A stretch of 30,760 nt of DNA from an uncultured bacterium (GCA_900551675.1 URXH01000011.1:1-30760); one strand, 5' to 3'. Numbered from the stretch's first letter, positions 1 to 8,084 are shown. The notes: generated by a model from the letters alone, not told the origin. Made by a program: numbers and translations.

Positions 1-36
1 TAATATTTGCTCAATATTTTGTGTCAACAAGACTAA

Positions 37-65
37 AAAAGCTCTTTTTAATAAAAAGAGCTTTT
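37..65. terminator. Bidirectional hairpin terminator
   Basis: A perfect 13-bp inverted repeat (arms 37-49 and 53-65, 3-nt loop) has a GAGCTTTT-type stem flanked by A/T runs. On the minus strand it follows the stop of the gene at 86-1231 by about 20 nt and ends in six T, as expected of an intrinsic terminator for that gene. Confidence 0.8.
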
Positions 66-85
66 GATAATTCATTTTTATAGCG

Positions 86-1231
86 TTATGCATAATGCGT
101 ATTAACGGAACCGTCAGGATGATAATGGCGTGTCTGCGGAACTTTTCCTTTTTTGCGCCAGATCTCTTCTTTTTTGTTTCCGTTATCATAATAGGAACAT
201 TCATAACTGCTCCCTGTTTTATAATCTCTTTCTCTTAATACTTTTCCGTCTTTATTGTAAACAATAGACATGTAACAGGAACCATCATTGCCATAGAAAA
301 GCTTGCGTTTTTCATTACCATTTTCGTAATATTCGCGATGTTCAAAATTTTTCCCGTGATCATAAAAGCTCACTCTTTTAGCCACTCCATTGCTATAATA
401 TTTATATACCTCCATAAGCTTGCCGTTTTTATCACGCACAATTTCCTGCTTTAATTTTCCATCAGAGCTATATAGACAAGATTCTGAACCACTACCATCA
501 GCATATACTAATTTTTCATAGTAAGATCCGTCTTTATTTACCTGAGTAATTCTGCCGCCTTCATTGTGCGGTTCCATTTTTACATAGTTTCCGTCTGCAC
601 TTTTTTTGTAATGGGTTTTAGTTTGTTCATCGTAATAGACATCTTTACCCCATGTTTTACGCAAATTAGGCTCTTCTGAAGTTTCTGAAACTCCCCCTCT
701 GCCCTCTTGGGCGCCTTTTACTCTTTCTAACCATTTTGCTTCCTGTTCCGCTCCGTTATTTTTATCTTCCAGCCCACCCGCAAGTTTTACCTTTGCGCCT
801 GCCAAAAGATACATAACTCCGTTTTTAGCAGTTTTAACAGTACCTTCAGGATTATTTGCCTTAAAATCTTCTATTGCTTTTTCTATTTCTTCATCTGTCG
901 GCTCATAATTTTCTTTATCTTTATTTTGGGCAATCAAAGATCGTTTAATCAAGCCTCTGAAACTTTCACCTTCTTGAACGGTATAATCCGTATATTCATT
1001 CAAAGATGATTTTTCTTCAGATTTCTTCTCCGGACTCTGTGAATCTGCTTTTTTAGACTCTGAATTTTCAGCTTCTGTTTTTGCATTATCTGGAGCCTCT
1101 GACTGAGTTTTTTGTTGAGCTGTAAAAACACTGTTAGGTTTAGAATTATTATTGGCCCCGCCAGTACTGACGCTGTCTGTTCGAGAAACATTTACTCTAT
1201 TTACAGAATCCACATTTAAGCGTTCAACCAT
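86..1231 (-). CDS. LysM-like / MORN-like repeat protein, uncharacterised
   Basis: This 381-residue protein has no known function. Residues 1-78 are low-complexity and polar (Ser, Asn, Lys, Glu rich). Residues 83-152 resemble a stretched LysM fold: a YTVQEGES start, a NPEGTV middle and a LLAGAKVKL end, which fits peptidoglycan binding, although about 25 residues are inserted between the halves. Residues 195-381 form a series of short Tyr/Gly/Asp units of the type YYDNGNKK and YNKDGKV, like MORN or YwqK-type antitoxin repeats that pack as beta hairpins. No signal peptide or membrane segment is visible. The ATG is preceded by GGAG at a good distance, and a hairpin terminator follows the gene. 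It could be a surface-associated or wall-binding protein, or an intracellular MORN scaffold. The domain calls are by eye. Confidence 0.75.
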   Translation of the reverse strand: MVERLNVDSVNRVNVSRTDSVSTGGANNNSKPNSVFTAQQKTQSEAPDNAKTEAENSESKKADSQSPEKKSEEKSSLNEYTDYTVQEGESFRGLIKRSLIAQNKDKENYEPTDEEIEKAIEDFKANNPEGTVKTAKNGVMYLLAGAKVKLAGGLEDKNNGAEQEAKWLERVKGAQEGRGGVSETSEEPNLRKTWGKDVYYDEQTKTHYKKSADGNYVKMEPHNEGGRITQVNKDGSYYEKLVYADGSGSESCLYSSDGKLKQEIVRDKNGKLMEVYKYYSNGVAKRVSFYDHGKNFEHREYYENGNEKRKLFYGNDGSCYMSIVYNKDGKVLRERDYKTGSSYECSYYDNGNKKEEIWRKKGKVPQTRHYHPDGSVNTHYA

Positions 1232-1337
1232 TATCGTTCTCCAATTAATTTATACACACATAACTTATTACGGCAGATTTATCAAAAAACTTTAAAAATT
1301 ATAAAATCTATTAATAAAAATTTACAAAAAAATAAAA

Positions 1338-1361
1338 AAGCCCCGCTTAAATGCAGAGCTT
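1338..1361 (-). terminator. Terminator after nusA
   Basis: The minus strand forms a 9-bp stem (arms 1353-1361 and 1338-1346, with two G-U pairs) and a 6-nt loop. It is followed by a T-rich run, 20 nt after the nusA stop. This ends the rimP-nusA transcript, so no infB or ylxR gene continues the operon here. Confidence 0.7.
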
Positions 1362-1380
1362 CTATTTTTATTAATTATTT

Positions 1381-2619
1381 TTATTCTTCAGATTCTTCTG
1401 TTTCTTCTGCAGATGCGTCATCCTGAAAATCTTCTTCATCAACAGCCTGTTGATTCATCTCTTCTTCGATTTCCTGCTGAAGTTCATCAACTTCTTCTTC
1501 AGCGTCATCAATTATTTCTTCAGGAGTTTCCTCATAGTTAGATATATTTTGAGCTTCTGCTTTTTCCATTTGAGAAACACTCTTGATATCAATTTTCCAG
1601 CCGGTCAATTTGTGAGCTAATCTGACATTCTGGCCTTCTCTACCGATTGCAAGGCTCAACTGGTCATCCGGAACAACAACCATTGCTTCATGAGCATATT
1701 CATCATCTGCAAGAATATCAACAGACACGACTCTTGCAGGAGATAAAGCATTAACAATATATTCAACAGGGTCTTCGGAATATCTTACAATATCAATTTT
1801 TTCATTTTTCAATTCGGAAACAATTGTCTGAATTCTTGATCCGCGAGGTCCGATACATGCACCTACACTGTCAACTTCAGGGTCGTTAGACCATACGGCA
1901 ATTTTTGTTCTGTAGCCTGCTTCACGGGAAATTGACTTAATTTCAACAATTCCGTCTTCGATTTCAGGCACTTCAAGCTCAAACAGCTCTCTGACAATTT
2001 CTGCATGAGCGTGAGACACTATAACCTGAGGAAGTCTTGTTGTTTCTTTAACATTAAGAACAAACACTCTAATTCTGTTGCCGGGTTTATAGTATTCTCC
2101 GGGGATTTGTTCTTTTTGAGGCATTATAGCATCAATTTTGCCGATATTTACAATTACATTGCGGTTTTCAACACGTTGAATAATACCTGTTGTCAGAGTA
2201 CCTTTTTTATCCATAAATTCCTGTAAAACAAGATTTCTTTCAGCTTCTCTAATTCTTTGCGTAATAACCTGTTTAGCGGATTGAGCGGCAATACGTCCGA
2301 ATTGTTCAGGAGTAACCTCTATTTTAATCTCATCGCCGACTTCAACATCTTCCGCGATTTCTTTTGCATCATTTAAAGTAATCTGAGTATCAGGATCTTC
2401 AACTTCATCGACAACCAGTTTTGTTCTAAATACACCGATTTCGCCCGATTGTTCGTCCAAAATTGCTTCGATATTTGCGGCTTCTTTAATATGCATGTGT
2501 TTTTTATAAGCTGCAACCATTGCATCGCATAAAGATGCTATTAAAACTTCTTTTGATATACCTCTTTCTCTTTCTAGTTCTTCACAAGCTTCAAATAATG
2601 CTGTTCCGATTTTAATCAT
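1381..2619 (-). CDS. nusA: Transcription termination/antitermination factor NusA
   Basis: NusA binds RNA polymerase and nascent RNA and modulates pausing, termination and antitermination. The 412 residues show the expected order. An N-terminal polymerase-binding domain (about 1-125) starts with the typical ALFEACEELERERGI helix. An S1 domain (about 135-200) contains GIIQRVENRNVIVNIG. Two KH domains (about 210-350) include GACIGPRGSRIQTIVSEL and LAIGREGQNVRLAHKLTGW. The last 50 or so residues are an acidic Glu/Asp tail in place of the Escherichia AR repeats. GAAAGGAAA before the ATG is a good ribosome binding site. The gene lies downstream of rimP on the same strand, the classic rimP-nusA pairing, but a terminator follows directly and ylxR-infB are absent. 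Confidence 0.97.
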   Translation of the reverse strand: MIKIGTALFEACEELERERGISKEVLIASLCDAMVAAYKKHMHIKEAANIEAILDEQSGEIGVFRTKLVVDEVEDPDTQITLNDAKEIAEDVEVGDEIKIEVTPEQFGRIAAQSAKQVITQRIREAERNLVLQEFMDKKGTLTTGIIQRVENRNVIVNIGKIDAIMPQKEQIPGEYYKPGNRIRVFVLNVKETTRLPQVIVSHAHAEIVRELFELEVPEIEDGIVEIKSISREAGYRTKIAVWSNDPEVDSVGACIGPRGSRIQTIVSELKNEKIDIVRYSEDPVEYIVNALSPARVVSVDILADDEYAHEAMVVVPDDQLSLAIGREGQNVRLAHKLTGWKIDIKSVSQMEKAEAQNISNYEETPEEIIDDAEEEVDELQQEIEEEMNQQAVDEEDFQDDASAEETEESEE

Positions 2620-2648
2620 TGTTTATTTTCCTTTCTTTTGTTAAGTCT

Positions 2649-2705
2649 ATAAGTGAATAAGAGAATAAGTCATTTACTTATTATCTTATTATCTTATTCA
2701 CTTAT
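2649..2705. repeat. Inverted 'gaataag' iteron repeat, copy 1 (rimP-nusA gap)
   Basis: Between rimP and nusA, the left arm (2649-2670) is built from octamer-like units GTGAATAA and GAGAATAA. The right arm (2676-2705) is their reverse complement with one extra unit, separated by about 5 nt. Related copies lie at 15941-16058 (adk-map gap) and 24423-24462 (inside the prepilin leader). The RNA would fold into an AT-only hairpin. It could be a transcript-processing or dispersed palindromic element. Confidence 0.75.
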
Positions 2706-2713
2706 ACACTTGA

Positions 2714-3196
2714 CTAATCAATATACAATTTTGCGGACTGAATATTTTCTCGCGGGATTTGCAGTTCTTTACCGTCATCAAATCTAAAGAATTTCAATCC
2801 TTCATTTTCATCATAATCAAGAATTTCTCCTTTGAATATTTTTTCTGTTTCGCCTTCAAGCGGTGTTTTAAGCTTTAAACTTATTCTTCTGCCATTAAAG
2901 ATTACAAACTCTTTTTCGGATTTAAACTTTCTCTCCAATCCCGGAGATGAAACTTCTAGGTAATATTTAACAGGAATAAGCTCATCCAGAAAATCCGAAA
3001 GACTTCTTGTAACATTTTCACAATCATCAAGCGTAACATCTTTTTCTTTAGAGTAAAGATAAATCCTTAAAAACCACCTGTGATTTTCCTTTACAAATTC
3101 TATTTCGATAGGAATATACCCGAAACGCATGGCAGTATTTTCAATTAAGGGTGTAATTTTTTCCAAAATATCATGCCTGTTGATTTCCTGTTTCAT
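2714..3196 (-). CDS. rimP: Ribosome maturation factor RimP
   Basis: RimP assists late 30S subunit maturation. The 160-residue length is usual for the family. The N-terminal domain carries the hallmark stretch ENHRWFLRIYLYSKEKDVTLDD (two segments joined at SKEK), followed by the conserved YYLEVSSPGLERKFKSEKEF (residues about 97-116). The C-terminal SH3-like part ends in IPRENIQSAKLYID. The ATG follows AAGG at a suitable distance. It is the upstream member of the rimP-nusA pair, with a repeat-filled 94-nt gap. A terminator at 3320-3349 separates it from the coiled-coil gene upstream, so its own promoter should lie in 3197-3319. Confidence 0.95.
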   Translation of the reverse strand: MKQEINRHDILEKITPLIENTAMRFGYIPIEIEFVKENHRWFLRIYLYSKEKDVTLDDCENVTRSLSDFLDELIPVKYYLEVSSPGLERKFKSEKEFVIFNGRRISLKLKTPLEGETEKIFKGEILDYDENEGLKFFRFDDGKELQIPRENIQSAKLYID

Positions 3197-3220
3197 AAAA
3201 TAAACCTTACCCTTTCATAA

Positions 3221-3310
3221 CTCCCTCCCTAATTAGGGAGGGATGGAGGTGGGTATCAACTATTTTATAAAGATTGTTACCCATCATCACCTTCCCTTAT
3301 CAGGGAAGGA
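3221..3310. repeat. Composite palindromic repeat upstream of rimP
   Basis: Two perfect hairpins face each other. One has arms 3222-3230 and 3235-3243 around AATT. The other has arms 3290-3297 and 3302-3309 around TATC. The stretch between them also has partly complementary halves (GGAGGTGGGTA against TACCCATCATCACC). The CCCTCCCT/AGGGAGGG style matches the other 'gagaggg' palindromes in this window. Confidence 0.7.
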
Positions 3311-3319
3311 ATATTAGCT

Positions 3320-3349
3320 AAAAAAGAACGGGGGTTCCCGTTCTTTTTT
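3320..3349. terminator. Strong hairpin terminator
   Basis: A perfect 13-bp stem (3320-3332 with 3337-3349) around GGTT carries A6 and T6 flanks, so it can act in both directions. It probably ends the minus-strand transcript of the coiled-coil gene, whose stop is at 3416. Confidence 0.85.
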
Positions 3350-3415
3350 TATGACAATACTGTCTGCATTTATTATAAATTACAAATAATCAAAAGTAAA
3401 GACTTATGTTAAGAA

Positions 3416-5035
3416 TTATACATTTTGTTGTTCTTGAGCTTCCTTTAACTGTTGTTGATATTCTTCTGCGCTGACTTTCTTAGAACCAACCATATATAAA
3501 GTTTCTCCACCGAATTCAGCTTTTCTGAATGCTACACCGCTTGACGAAGTATATTCAGGCAGCATTTTACTTAATTTTGTATAATTTACACGTTCTTGCA
3601 GTGTATCTCTTTTATCTGTCAGCTTGTCATATTTATCAGAATTTTTTTCGTTATTCTTCATTCTTAATTTTTCCATATAATTAAGACCATCTGTTGTGTC
3701 TATTTTACCATTATTTTTATTAATTTTATCTGACAATGAATTCATCTGATTATTAGTTTCGTTTAACTCTTTTTCTTCTTCTTGTTCAAGCTTTGTTAAA
3801 CGTTCTTTTTGTTCTTTTATTTCATTATCATATTTTTCAATATTTTTAGTTAATTTTTCCTTGTTATCTAAAGCATCTTCGTACTCTTTAACTTTACCAT
3901 TAGCTTCTGATTGTTGTTTTTTCAGCTCATTTAATTCTTTTTGAGCTGTTTCATATTCAGTTTTAGCTGTTTGGAGTTCTTCTTTGGCAGTTTGAACATC
4001 TGCTGCTGCTTTTTCATAAGCTTCAATTGATTTTTCATAGTTTTCTACAGCTTTTTTATGATTTGCTTTAGCTTCATCTAATTTAGTTTTAGCTTCAGTT
4101 TTTTGTTCTTCAGCTTGTCTCACAGCATCTTGCGCCTGTTTATAGGCAGGGTTAGGTTCAGTGGTTGTAGTACCGTCCGGATTTGTTTTAGTTATTGTTT
4201 CCGGAGTACTTGCCAGTGTAGCTTTTGCATTAACCAGAGCTTCCGATGCTTTTGTATAATTTGTTGCAGCTTCACCAACCGCAGCTTCCATATCTTTAGC
4301 AACATTTAATTTAGAAGTTTTATCTTGTTCAGCCGCGCCTAAAGCTTTTTCTTTATCAGAAACATTCTTGTCTTTTTGCTCAACTTCTTTTTGCTTTGCT
4401 TCTACCTGCGGTTTTAATTCTTCAAGCTGTTCTGTTGCCGCTTCAGAAGCCTCTTTCATAGATGGCAGTTTACCCTCAAGTTCAGATAATTCTGACTGCA
4501 TTTTTGTCTTGTCAGCTTCTGCGGTTTCAATAGCGCCTCGCAAAGTTGTAGAATCCTTTGCATTCTTCATATCATTCAAAGAAGGCATCGAAGAAGAATT
4601 AGTAGTATCAGATTTTGAAACAGAGCCTGATGCATCCGCAGCGCTTGCAGCTTTAACAGCAGCTACTGTATTAACAACAGTACCCGTTAATGTTGCAAGA
4701 GCCCCAATTGCAGTTAATGCCTCTGCAAATTTATTGGACTTATTAATACCCATATCAGGCATCCGCGTATAGAATGCTCCGCCAAGATTGTTAGTCCACT
4801 TGAGTCTGTTGTCATTCAAATCATGACGAAGTATACTGTGAGAAAGACTGTTATATGCTTTTGCATTAAAAATTGACCCTGTACCTGCCGGAGAACGTTT
4901 TGCCATTCCCCCAAAACCGGGAACGGATGTCCTTGTAGTTGTAGCAAGTCGTGTGGCTGCGGATGTTCTTAAGGATCCCGAGCCGGAATTACTTTTAATA
5001 TTCAGTTGTACTAAACCTGCATTACTAACAGTCAT
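3416..5035 (-). CDS. Long coiled-coil protein with one hydrophobic segment
   Basis: No family was recognised. I place the start at the ATG at 5035 (first residues MTVSNAGLVQLN), which gives 539 residues. The frame is open for 18 codons further upstream, to 5089, but those have no clear ribosome site. The first 100 residues are Ser/Thr/Arg/Asn rich. Residues about 103-131 are hydrophobic and Ala-rich (ALTAIGALATLTGTVVNTVAAV), a possible membrane segment written here as its key stretch. From about residue 160 to 460 the chain is almost continuous Lys/Glu/Gln/Ala heptad coiled coil. It is broken by a short Thr/Pro/Asn-rich stretch (TPETITKTNPDGTTTTEPNP), a flexible hinge. The C-terminus ends in a Gln-rich helix. 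It may be a membrane-tethered structural or surface protein. The two flanking genes give no functional hint. Confidence 0.75.
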   Translation of the reverse strand: MTVSNAGLVQLNIKSNSGSGSLRTSAATRLATTTRTSVPGFGGMAKRSPAGTGSIFNAKAYNSLSHSILRHDLNDNRLKWTNNLGGAFYTRMPDMGINKSNKFAEALTAIGALATLTGTVVNTVAAVKAASAADASGSVSKSDTTNSSSMPSLNDMKNAKDSTTLRGAIETAEADKTKMQSELSELEGKLPSMKEASEAATEQLEELKPQVEAKQKEVEQKDKNVSDKEKALGAAEQDKTSKLNVAKDMEAAVGEAATNYTKASEALVNAKATLASTPETITKTNPDGTTTTEPNPAYKQAQDAVRQAEEQKTEAKTKLDEAKANHKKAVENYEKSIEAYEKAAADVQTAKEELQTAKTEYETAQKELNELKKQQSEANGKVKEYEDALDNKEKLTKNIEKYDNEIKEQKERLTKLEQEEEKELNETNNQMNSLSDKINKNNGKIDTTDGLNYMEKLRMKNNEKNSDKYDKLTDKRDTLQERVNYTKLSKMLPEYTSSSGVAFRKAEFGGETLYMVGSKKVSAEEYQQQLKEAQEQQNV

Positions 5036-5977
5036 TGTACTCGTCTCTCTTTTTTGCTCTCTAAAGATATAAACACTTTGAAAAATCATGGATTTCAGAA
5101 ATATAAGAATTTGTTACATTTGTTAATATATTTAAAAAGCAAAAAAAATTTTCTTACCTATTTTATATTATGCCCATATTTTTATAAAAAAACATATTAT
5201 GTTTTCTTTACTTTCCTCTCCTATGGGAGAGGGGCTGAAGGACAGGGGAGTGGTTTGTTGGATGTCAAGGCAAGATATGCGGAAATCAAGTCTTATACAT
5301 TAATGTCATTGCGCATTTATTGCGCAATCTGGAATGTGTTCTAAAAAGATCGCGCAACAAGTGCGCGATGACAAGCCTTAATATTCACACCCTCGCCCCT
5401 TTGGGAGAGGGTGTTTGAATGACCGGAGATGGGCTTATCATGTTAGGAAGTCCGGATGTCAAACTGTTATCAATAATGAATTTTTAGTAATATGCAAAAA
5501 ATATATTTAATGAAATCTGCCTGCCCTCCTGACATCTGAACTTCCGGACTTCTTGAATAAGGAGAATTTCTTTGCATTCTCTACGAATTTGTGAGTATAT
5601 ATTAACAATATTCATAATTAAAAAACAGGCCGAAACTTTTGACACAAGACTTGTTTCGAAATATGCAAGAGTTTTTAACAATTACTTAACAAAAATTATG
5701 TAAATTTTTCGGCATGCTGGAAATTTGTGAAAAAACTTGCGATACGCAGGTTTTAAAATTTTCTCAAAATTAATTGTAAAAAGATTGGCATGGAGCAGTT
5801 AAAATGTGTTTATTTTTTATTTCTTTATTCTATGATGAATATACAAAAATCTTGGGAGCGGGGATAGATACATTTATCAATCTTTTGCTCTAAAAATTAT
5901 CAATCCTCAGAACGATTAAACAGTGAGAGAAATTCGTTAAAATAAGGATAGAGGAACTTATCAGGAGGTAGTGAGTC
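5036..5977. other. Repeat-rich intergenic region before cobO
   Basis: There is no convincing gene in these 940 bases. A 'gagagggg' palindromic unit lies at 5214-5256, a 117-bp repeat at 5298-5414, and a further inverted pair around 5450-5465 and 5533-5555 shares GAAGTCCGGA and GATGTCA. From about 5690 to 5977 it is AT-rich, with the cobO leader at the end. I looked for a cobalamin riboswitch box (GCCACTG-type) and did not find one. Confidence 0.6.
5298..5414. repeat. 117-bp dispersed palindromic repeat, copy A
   Basis: It has the same length as 24242-24358 and about 87 percent identity (some 15 differences counted by eye). Its core runs from TGTCATTGCGC to GCGCGATGACA, near-perfect inverted ends, so it folds into a long hairpin. 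It continues into a CCCTC...GAGAGGG palindrome. The TGTCATTGCG/CGATGACA ends are of a type commonly seen in short palindromic elements of many bacteria. Confidence 0.85.
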
Positions 5978-6511
5978 GTGTTAGAGCATGGTTATATTCA
6001 AATTTATACAGGAGACGGGAAAGGTAAAACGACGGCTGCATTGGGATTAGCTTTAAGAGCATTGGGGCACGGCTGGAAAGTTCTTATTATCCAGTTTACA
6101 AAAGGAGACAGTGCAACTTCTTACGGAGAAATCGCAACTTCTTCAAAATTTCTGCCTAACCTTAAAGTTGTACAATTCGGGATGGATAGAGTCTGCTATT
6201 CGCACAATGTATGTATGGAAGATTACAAAGAAGCCAAAAGAGGCTGGGAATATGCTAAACAAGCTATAAATTCCGGCGAATATCAGCTTATTATTCTTGA
6301 TGAAATCAATATTTGTACGGCAATGAATATGATTAAGGTATCAGATGTTAAAGATGCTCTTTTGCATAAACCTGAAAACCTTGAAATCGTATTAACCGGA
6401 CGTTATGCTCATCCGGAATTAAAAGCTATGGCTCACCTTGTAACTGAAATGAAGCCTATTAAACATTACTTTGACATAGGCGTAATGGCAAGACAAGGAA
6501 TTGAATACTAA
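5978..6511 (+). CDS. cobO: Cob(I)yrinic acid a,c-diamide adenosyltransferase
   Basis: CobO/BtuR-family enzymes transfer the adenosyl group of ATP to the cobalt of corrinoids to make adenosylcobamide, in cobalamin synthesis or salvage. The 177 residues are typical. A P-loop (GDGKGKTTAALGLALRALGHG) begins at residue 12, the family-typical LIIQFTKG and ILDEIN follow, and VLTGRYAHPEL and VTEMKPIKHYFDIGVMARQGIEY close the protein. Translation starts at a GTG 9 nt after a strong AGGAGG. The gene stands alone, with a GAAA-loop terminator behind it, and no other cobalamin gene is in the window. This suggests corrinoid salvage, although the rest of a pathway may lie elsewhere. Confidence 0.95.
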   Translation: MLEHGYIQIYTGDGKGKTTAALGLALRALGHGWKVLIIQFTKGDSATSYGEIATSSKFLPNLKVVQFGMDRVCYSHNVCMEDYKEAKRGWEYAKQAINSGEYQLIILDEINICTAMNMIKVSDVKDALLHKPENLEIVLTGRYAHPELKAMAHLVTEMKPIKHYFDIGVMARQGIEY

Positions 6512-6579
6512 TAGTTACAAAATCTAAAACACACAATATAAGTTAATGTAAATCCTTTTTGTTTCAGAAAATGAAATAC

Positions 6580-6615
6580 CGGACAATCTAAGAAATTAGA
6601 AAGTCCGTTTTTTTT
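6580..6615 (+). terminator. Terminator after cobO
   Basis: CGGAC (6580-6584) pairs with GTCCG (6603-6607), TCTAA pairs with TTAGA inside around a GAAA loop, and eight T follow. This is a classical intrinsic terminator about 70 nt after the cobO stop. Confidence 0.85.
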
Positions 6616-6902
6616 CCCTCACTGGATGGGGAGAGGGTGTCCGCAGGACCGGAGAGGGGTTTAAAAACATTTCCCTAACCTCGGTAGATGGATAAAGGGA
6701 GAGGGTTAATTATTAACAAAAGTTCATAAAAAATGCACATGTAACGAAATGTAAAGTTGAGTTTAAAATGGCTGAAACCCTTGATACAATCCCTATAGGA
6801 TAGGATAGGATAGGATGTATTGCGCCTATAGCAATTAATTTAAGGCTTGTGCTTTCATAAATATGAAATAGTACAAGCAAAATAGAAAGGTTAAGGACAA
6901 CT
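6616..6902. repeat. Intergenic repeats before the 6903 gene
   Basis: The gap between cobO and the next gene holds four things: a 'gagagggtgt...gaccggagaggggttt' palindromic unit (6617-6662) related to 5388-5437; a second diverged unit (6672-6710); a 50-bp block (6729-6778) shared with 11433-11482; and a pentamer microsatellite (ATAGG, 4.4 copies, 6795-6816) inside a CCTATAGG...CCTATAG context. After the shared block, ATGGCTGAAAC opens an 11-codon frame that stops in the microsatellite. I do not call it a gene. Confidence 0.6.
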
Positions 6903-7940
6903 ATGAGTATTCAAAAAATTAATTTTGGAGCAGGTGATTATGACGATTATCAGGTAAATAATCCAAATAAAAAAAATGTTATTATATTAGAACAAGCACC
7001 AGTTGATAAAGAAAAAAGTAAAGCCGCAAAATTTATGATAGGAGCATCAGCTTTGGCAGGGATTGTAGCTCTTGGGGTTGCCGGATATAAAGGTAAACTC
7101 GGAAAAAATATTCAGAAATTATTCACACAATCTGAAAAAGCAGCAGAGAAAAAAACATCAGAAGCGGCTGAATCAGCTTCAATAACTCATCACAATCCTT
7201 CTCCCAAGAATGTTGATACTGTCCCTGAAAAAACACCGGATGTATCGGAAGTTAAGCCTGAAACGACAGAGGTTTCCACACCACGAACGACTGAGCCATC
7301 AGAACCGAAAATTCCTGAAAAAAAGACTGATACACCGGAAGTAGAATCACATGAAACGCCAAAATCAAACGAACTTCCCAAAGACGATATTCCTGAAGCA
7401 CTTAGAGGTATTGAGGGAAAACGTGAGGGAAATAGGATTATTCAAAATTTAGAAAACGGTAAACAGAAAATTTATGAATTTGTACCTGGTAAAAATTCTT
7501 ATTCGGTAACGGAAAGAAGTATAAATTTAGGTTATAAAACTACTTATTATAGAGAAGATGGGCTTGTCGACAAAGTTTACGACTGGCATCCCGACGAAGG
7601 TTCGTTTAGCAGAACATTTAGTTATGATGAATTAAAAAGGAGAACTAGTGTCAAAGGTAAGCGGAACCGTATTGAATATACAATGGATTTTATTTATGAA
7701 GGTAAGACAACTCGACTGAAACAAAAGAAAACTACTAAGATAGACGAGAAATTTTCTGAATTAAGTGGAGTTTCTGTTATAGATTACCGTAATGGTAAGC
7801 CAATAAAAGAAACACAATTTGCTCTTGATGGTAAAACTGTAAATTACTATCAAACATTTCAACCTGCACCATATGATGGTGTAAGTGTTCCAAAACGTTA
7901 TGTTGAATTTCATAAGGGGAGTAAAAATAAGTATATTTAA
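6903..7940 (+). CDS. Membrane-anchored protein of unknown function, probably truncated
   Basis: No family was recognised. The 345 residues have a short polar N-terminus and one membrane segment at about 42-62 (FMIGASALAGIVALGVAGY). A linker at about 75-165 is rich in Pro, Thr, Glu and Ser (TPEVSEP-like repeats), typical of a wall- or envelope-spanning spacer. A C-terminal domain is rich in Tyr, Gly and Lys with beta-hairpin units such as YYREDGLVDKVYDWHPDEG, reminiscent of MORN/YwqK repeats and of the C-terminus of the 86-1231 protein. AAGGA lies before the ATG. The TAA at 7938-7940 interrupts an otherwise sensible frame that continues for 47 more codons to 8084, directly before a strong terminator. 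The annotated product is therefore likely a shortened version, unless the stop is read through. Confidence 0.75.
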   Translation: MSIQKINFGAGDYDDYQVNNPNKKNVIILEQAPVDKEKSKAAKFMIGASALAGIVALGVAGYKGKLGKNIQKLFTQSEKAAEKKTSEAAESASITHHNPSPKNVDTVPEKTPDVSEVKPETTEVSTPRTTEPSEPKIPEKKTDTPEVESHETPKSNELPKDDIPEALRGIEGKREGNRIIQNLENGKQKIYEFVPGKNSYSVTERSINLGYKTTYYREDGLVDKVYDWHPDEGSFSRTFSYDELKRRTSVKGKRNRIEYTMDFIYEGKTTRLKQKKTTKIDEKFSELSGVSVIDYRNGKPIKETQFALDGKTVNYYQTFQPAPYDGVSVPKRYVEFHKGSKNKYI

Positions 7941-8084
7941 ACAGAAAGCGATCCGTTTGGTAAACTTATTTTACATAGAAAATATGCAAAAGACGGAAAA
8001 ACACTGACCTATGAAGAAGTTATTAAGGATGGGCGTAGGACAATTAAAGGAAGCTTATTAAATGAATATGATTTAAATCACTAA
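7941..8084 (+). pseudogene. In-frame 3' continuation of the 6903 gene beyond TAA
   Basis: Forty-seven sense codons follow the TAA in the same frame and end in TAA at 8082-8084. Their translation includes ESDPFGKLILHRKYAKDGKT and YEEVIKDGRRTIKG, the same hairpin-repeat style as the upstream domain. A single base change (for example to GAA or CAA) would rejoin the parts into a 393-residue protein. No separate start site with a ribosome binding sequence is seen. Confidence 0.65.

Noticed and set aside
2649..2705. CRISPR-like repetition of short AT units
   Set aside because: Units are contiguous and very short, with no unique spacers and no cas genes nearby.
5484..5681. 65-codon minus-strand frame in the cobO upstream gap
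   Set aside because: It overlaps repeats, there is no convincing start context, and composition is not coding-like.
5700..5977. Possible cobalamin riboswitch ahead of cobO
   Set aside because: No GCCACTG-type box or matching stems could be found; only AT-rich sequence and a ribosome site.
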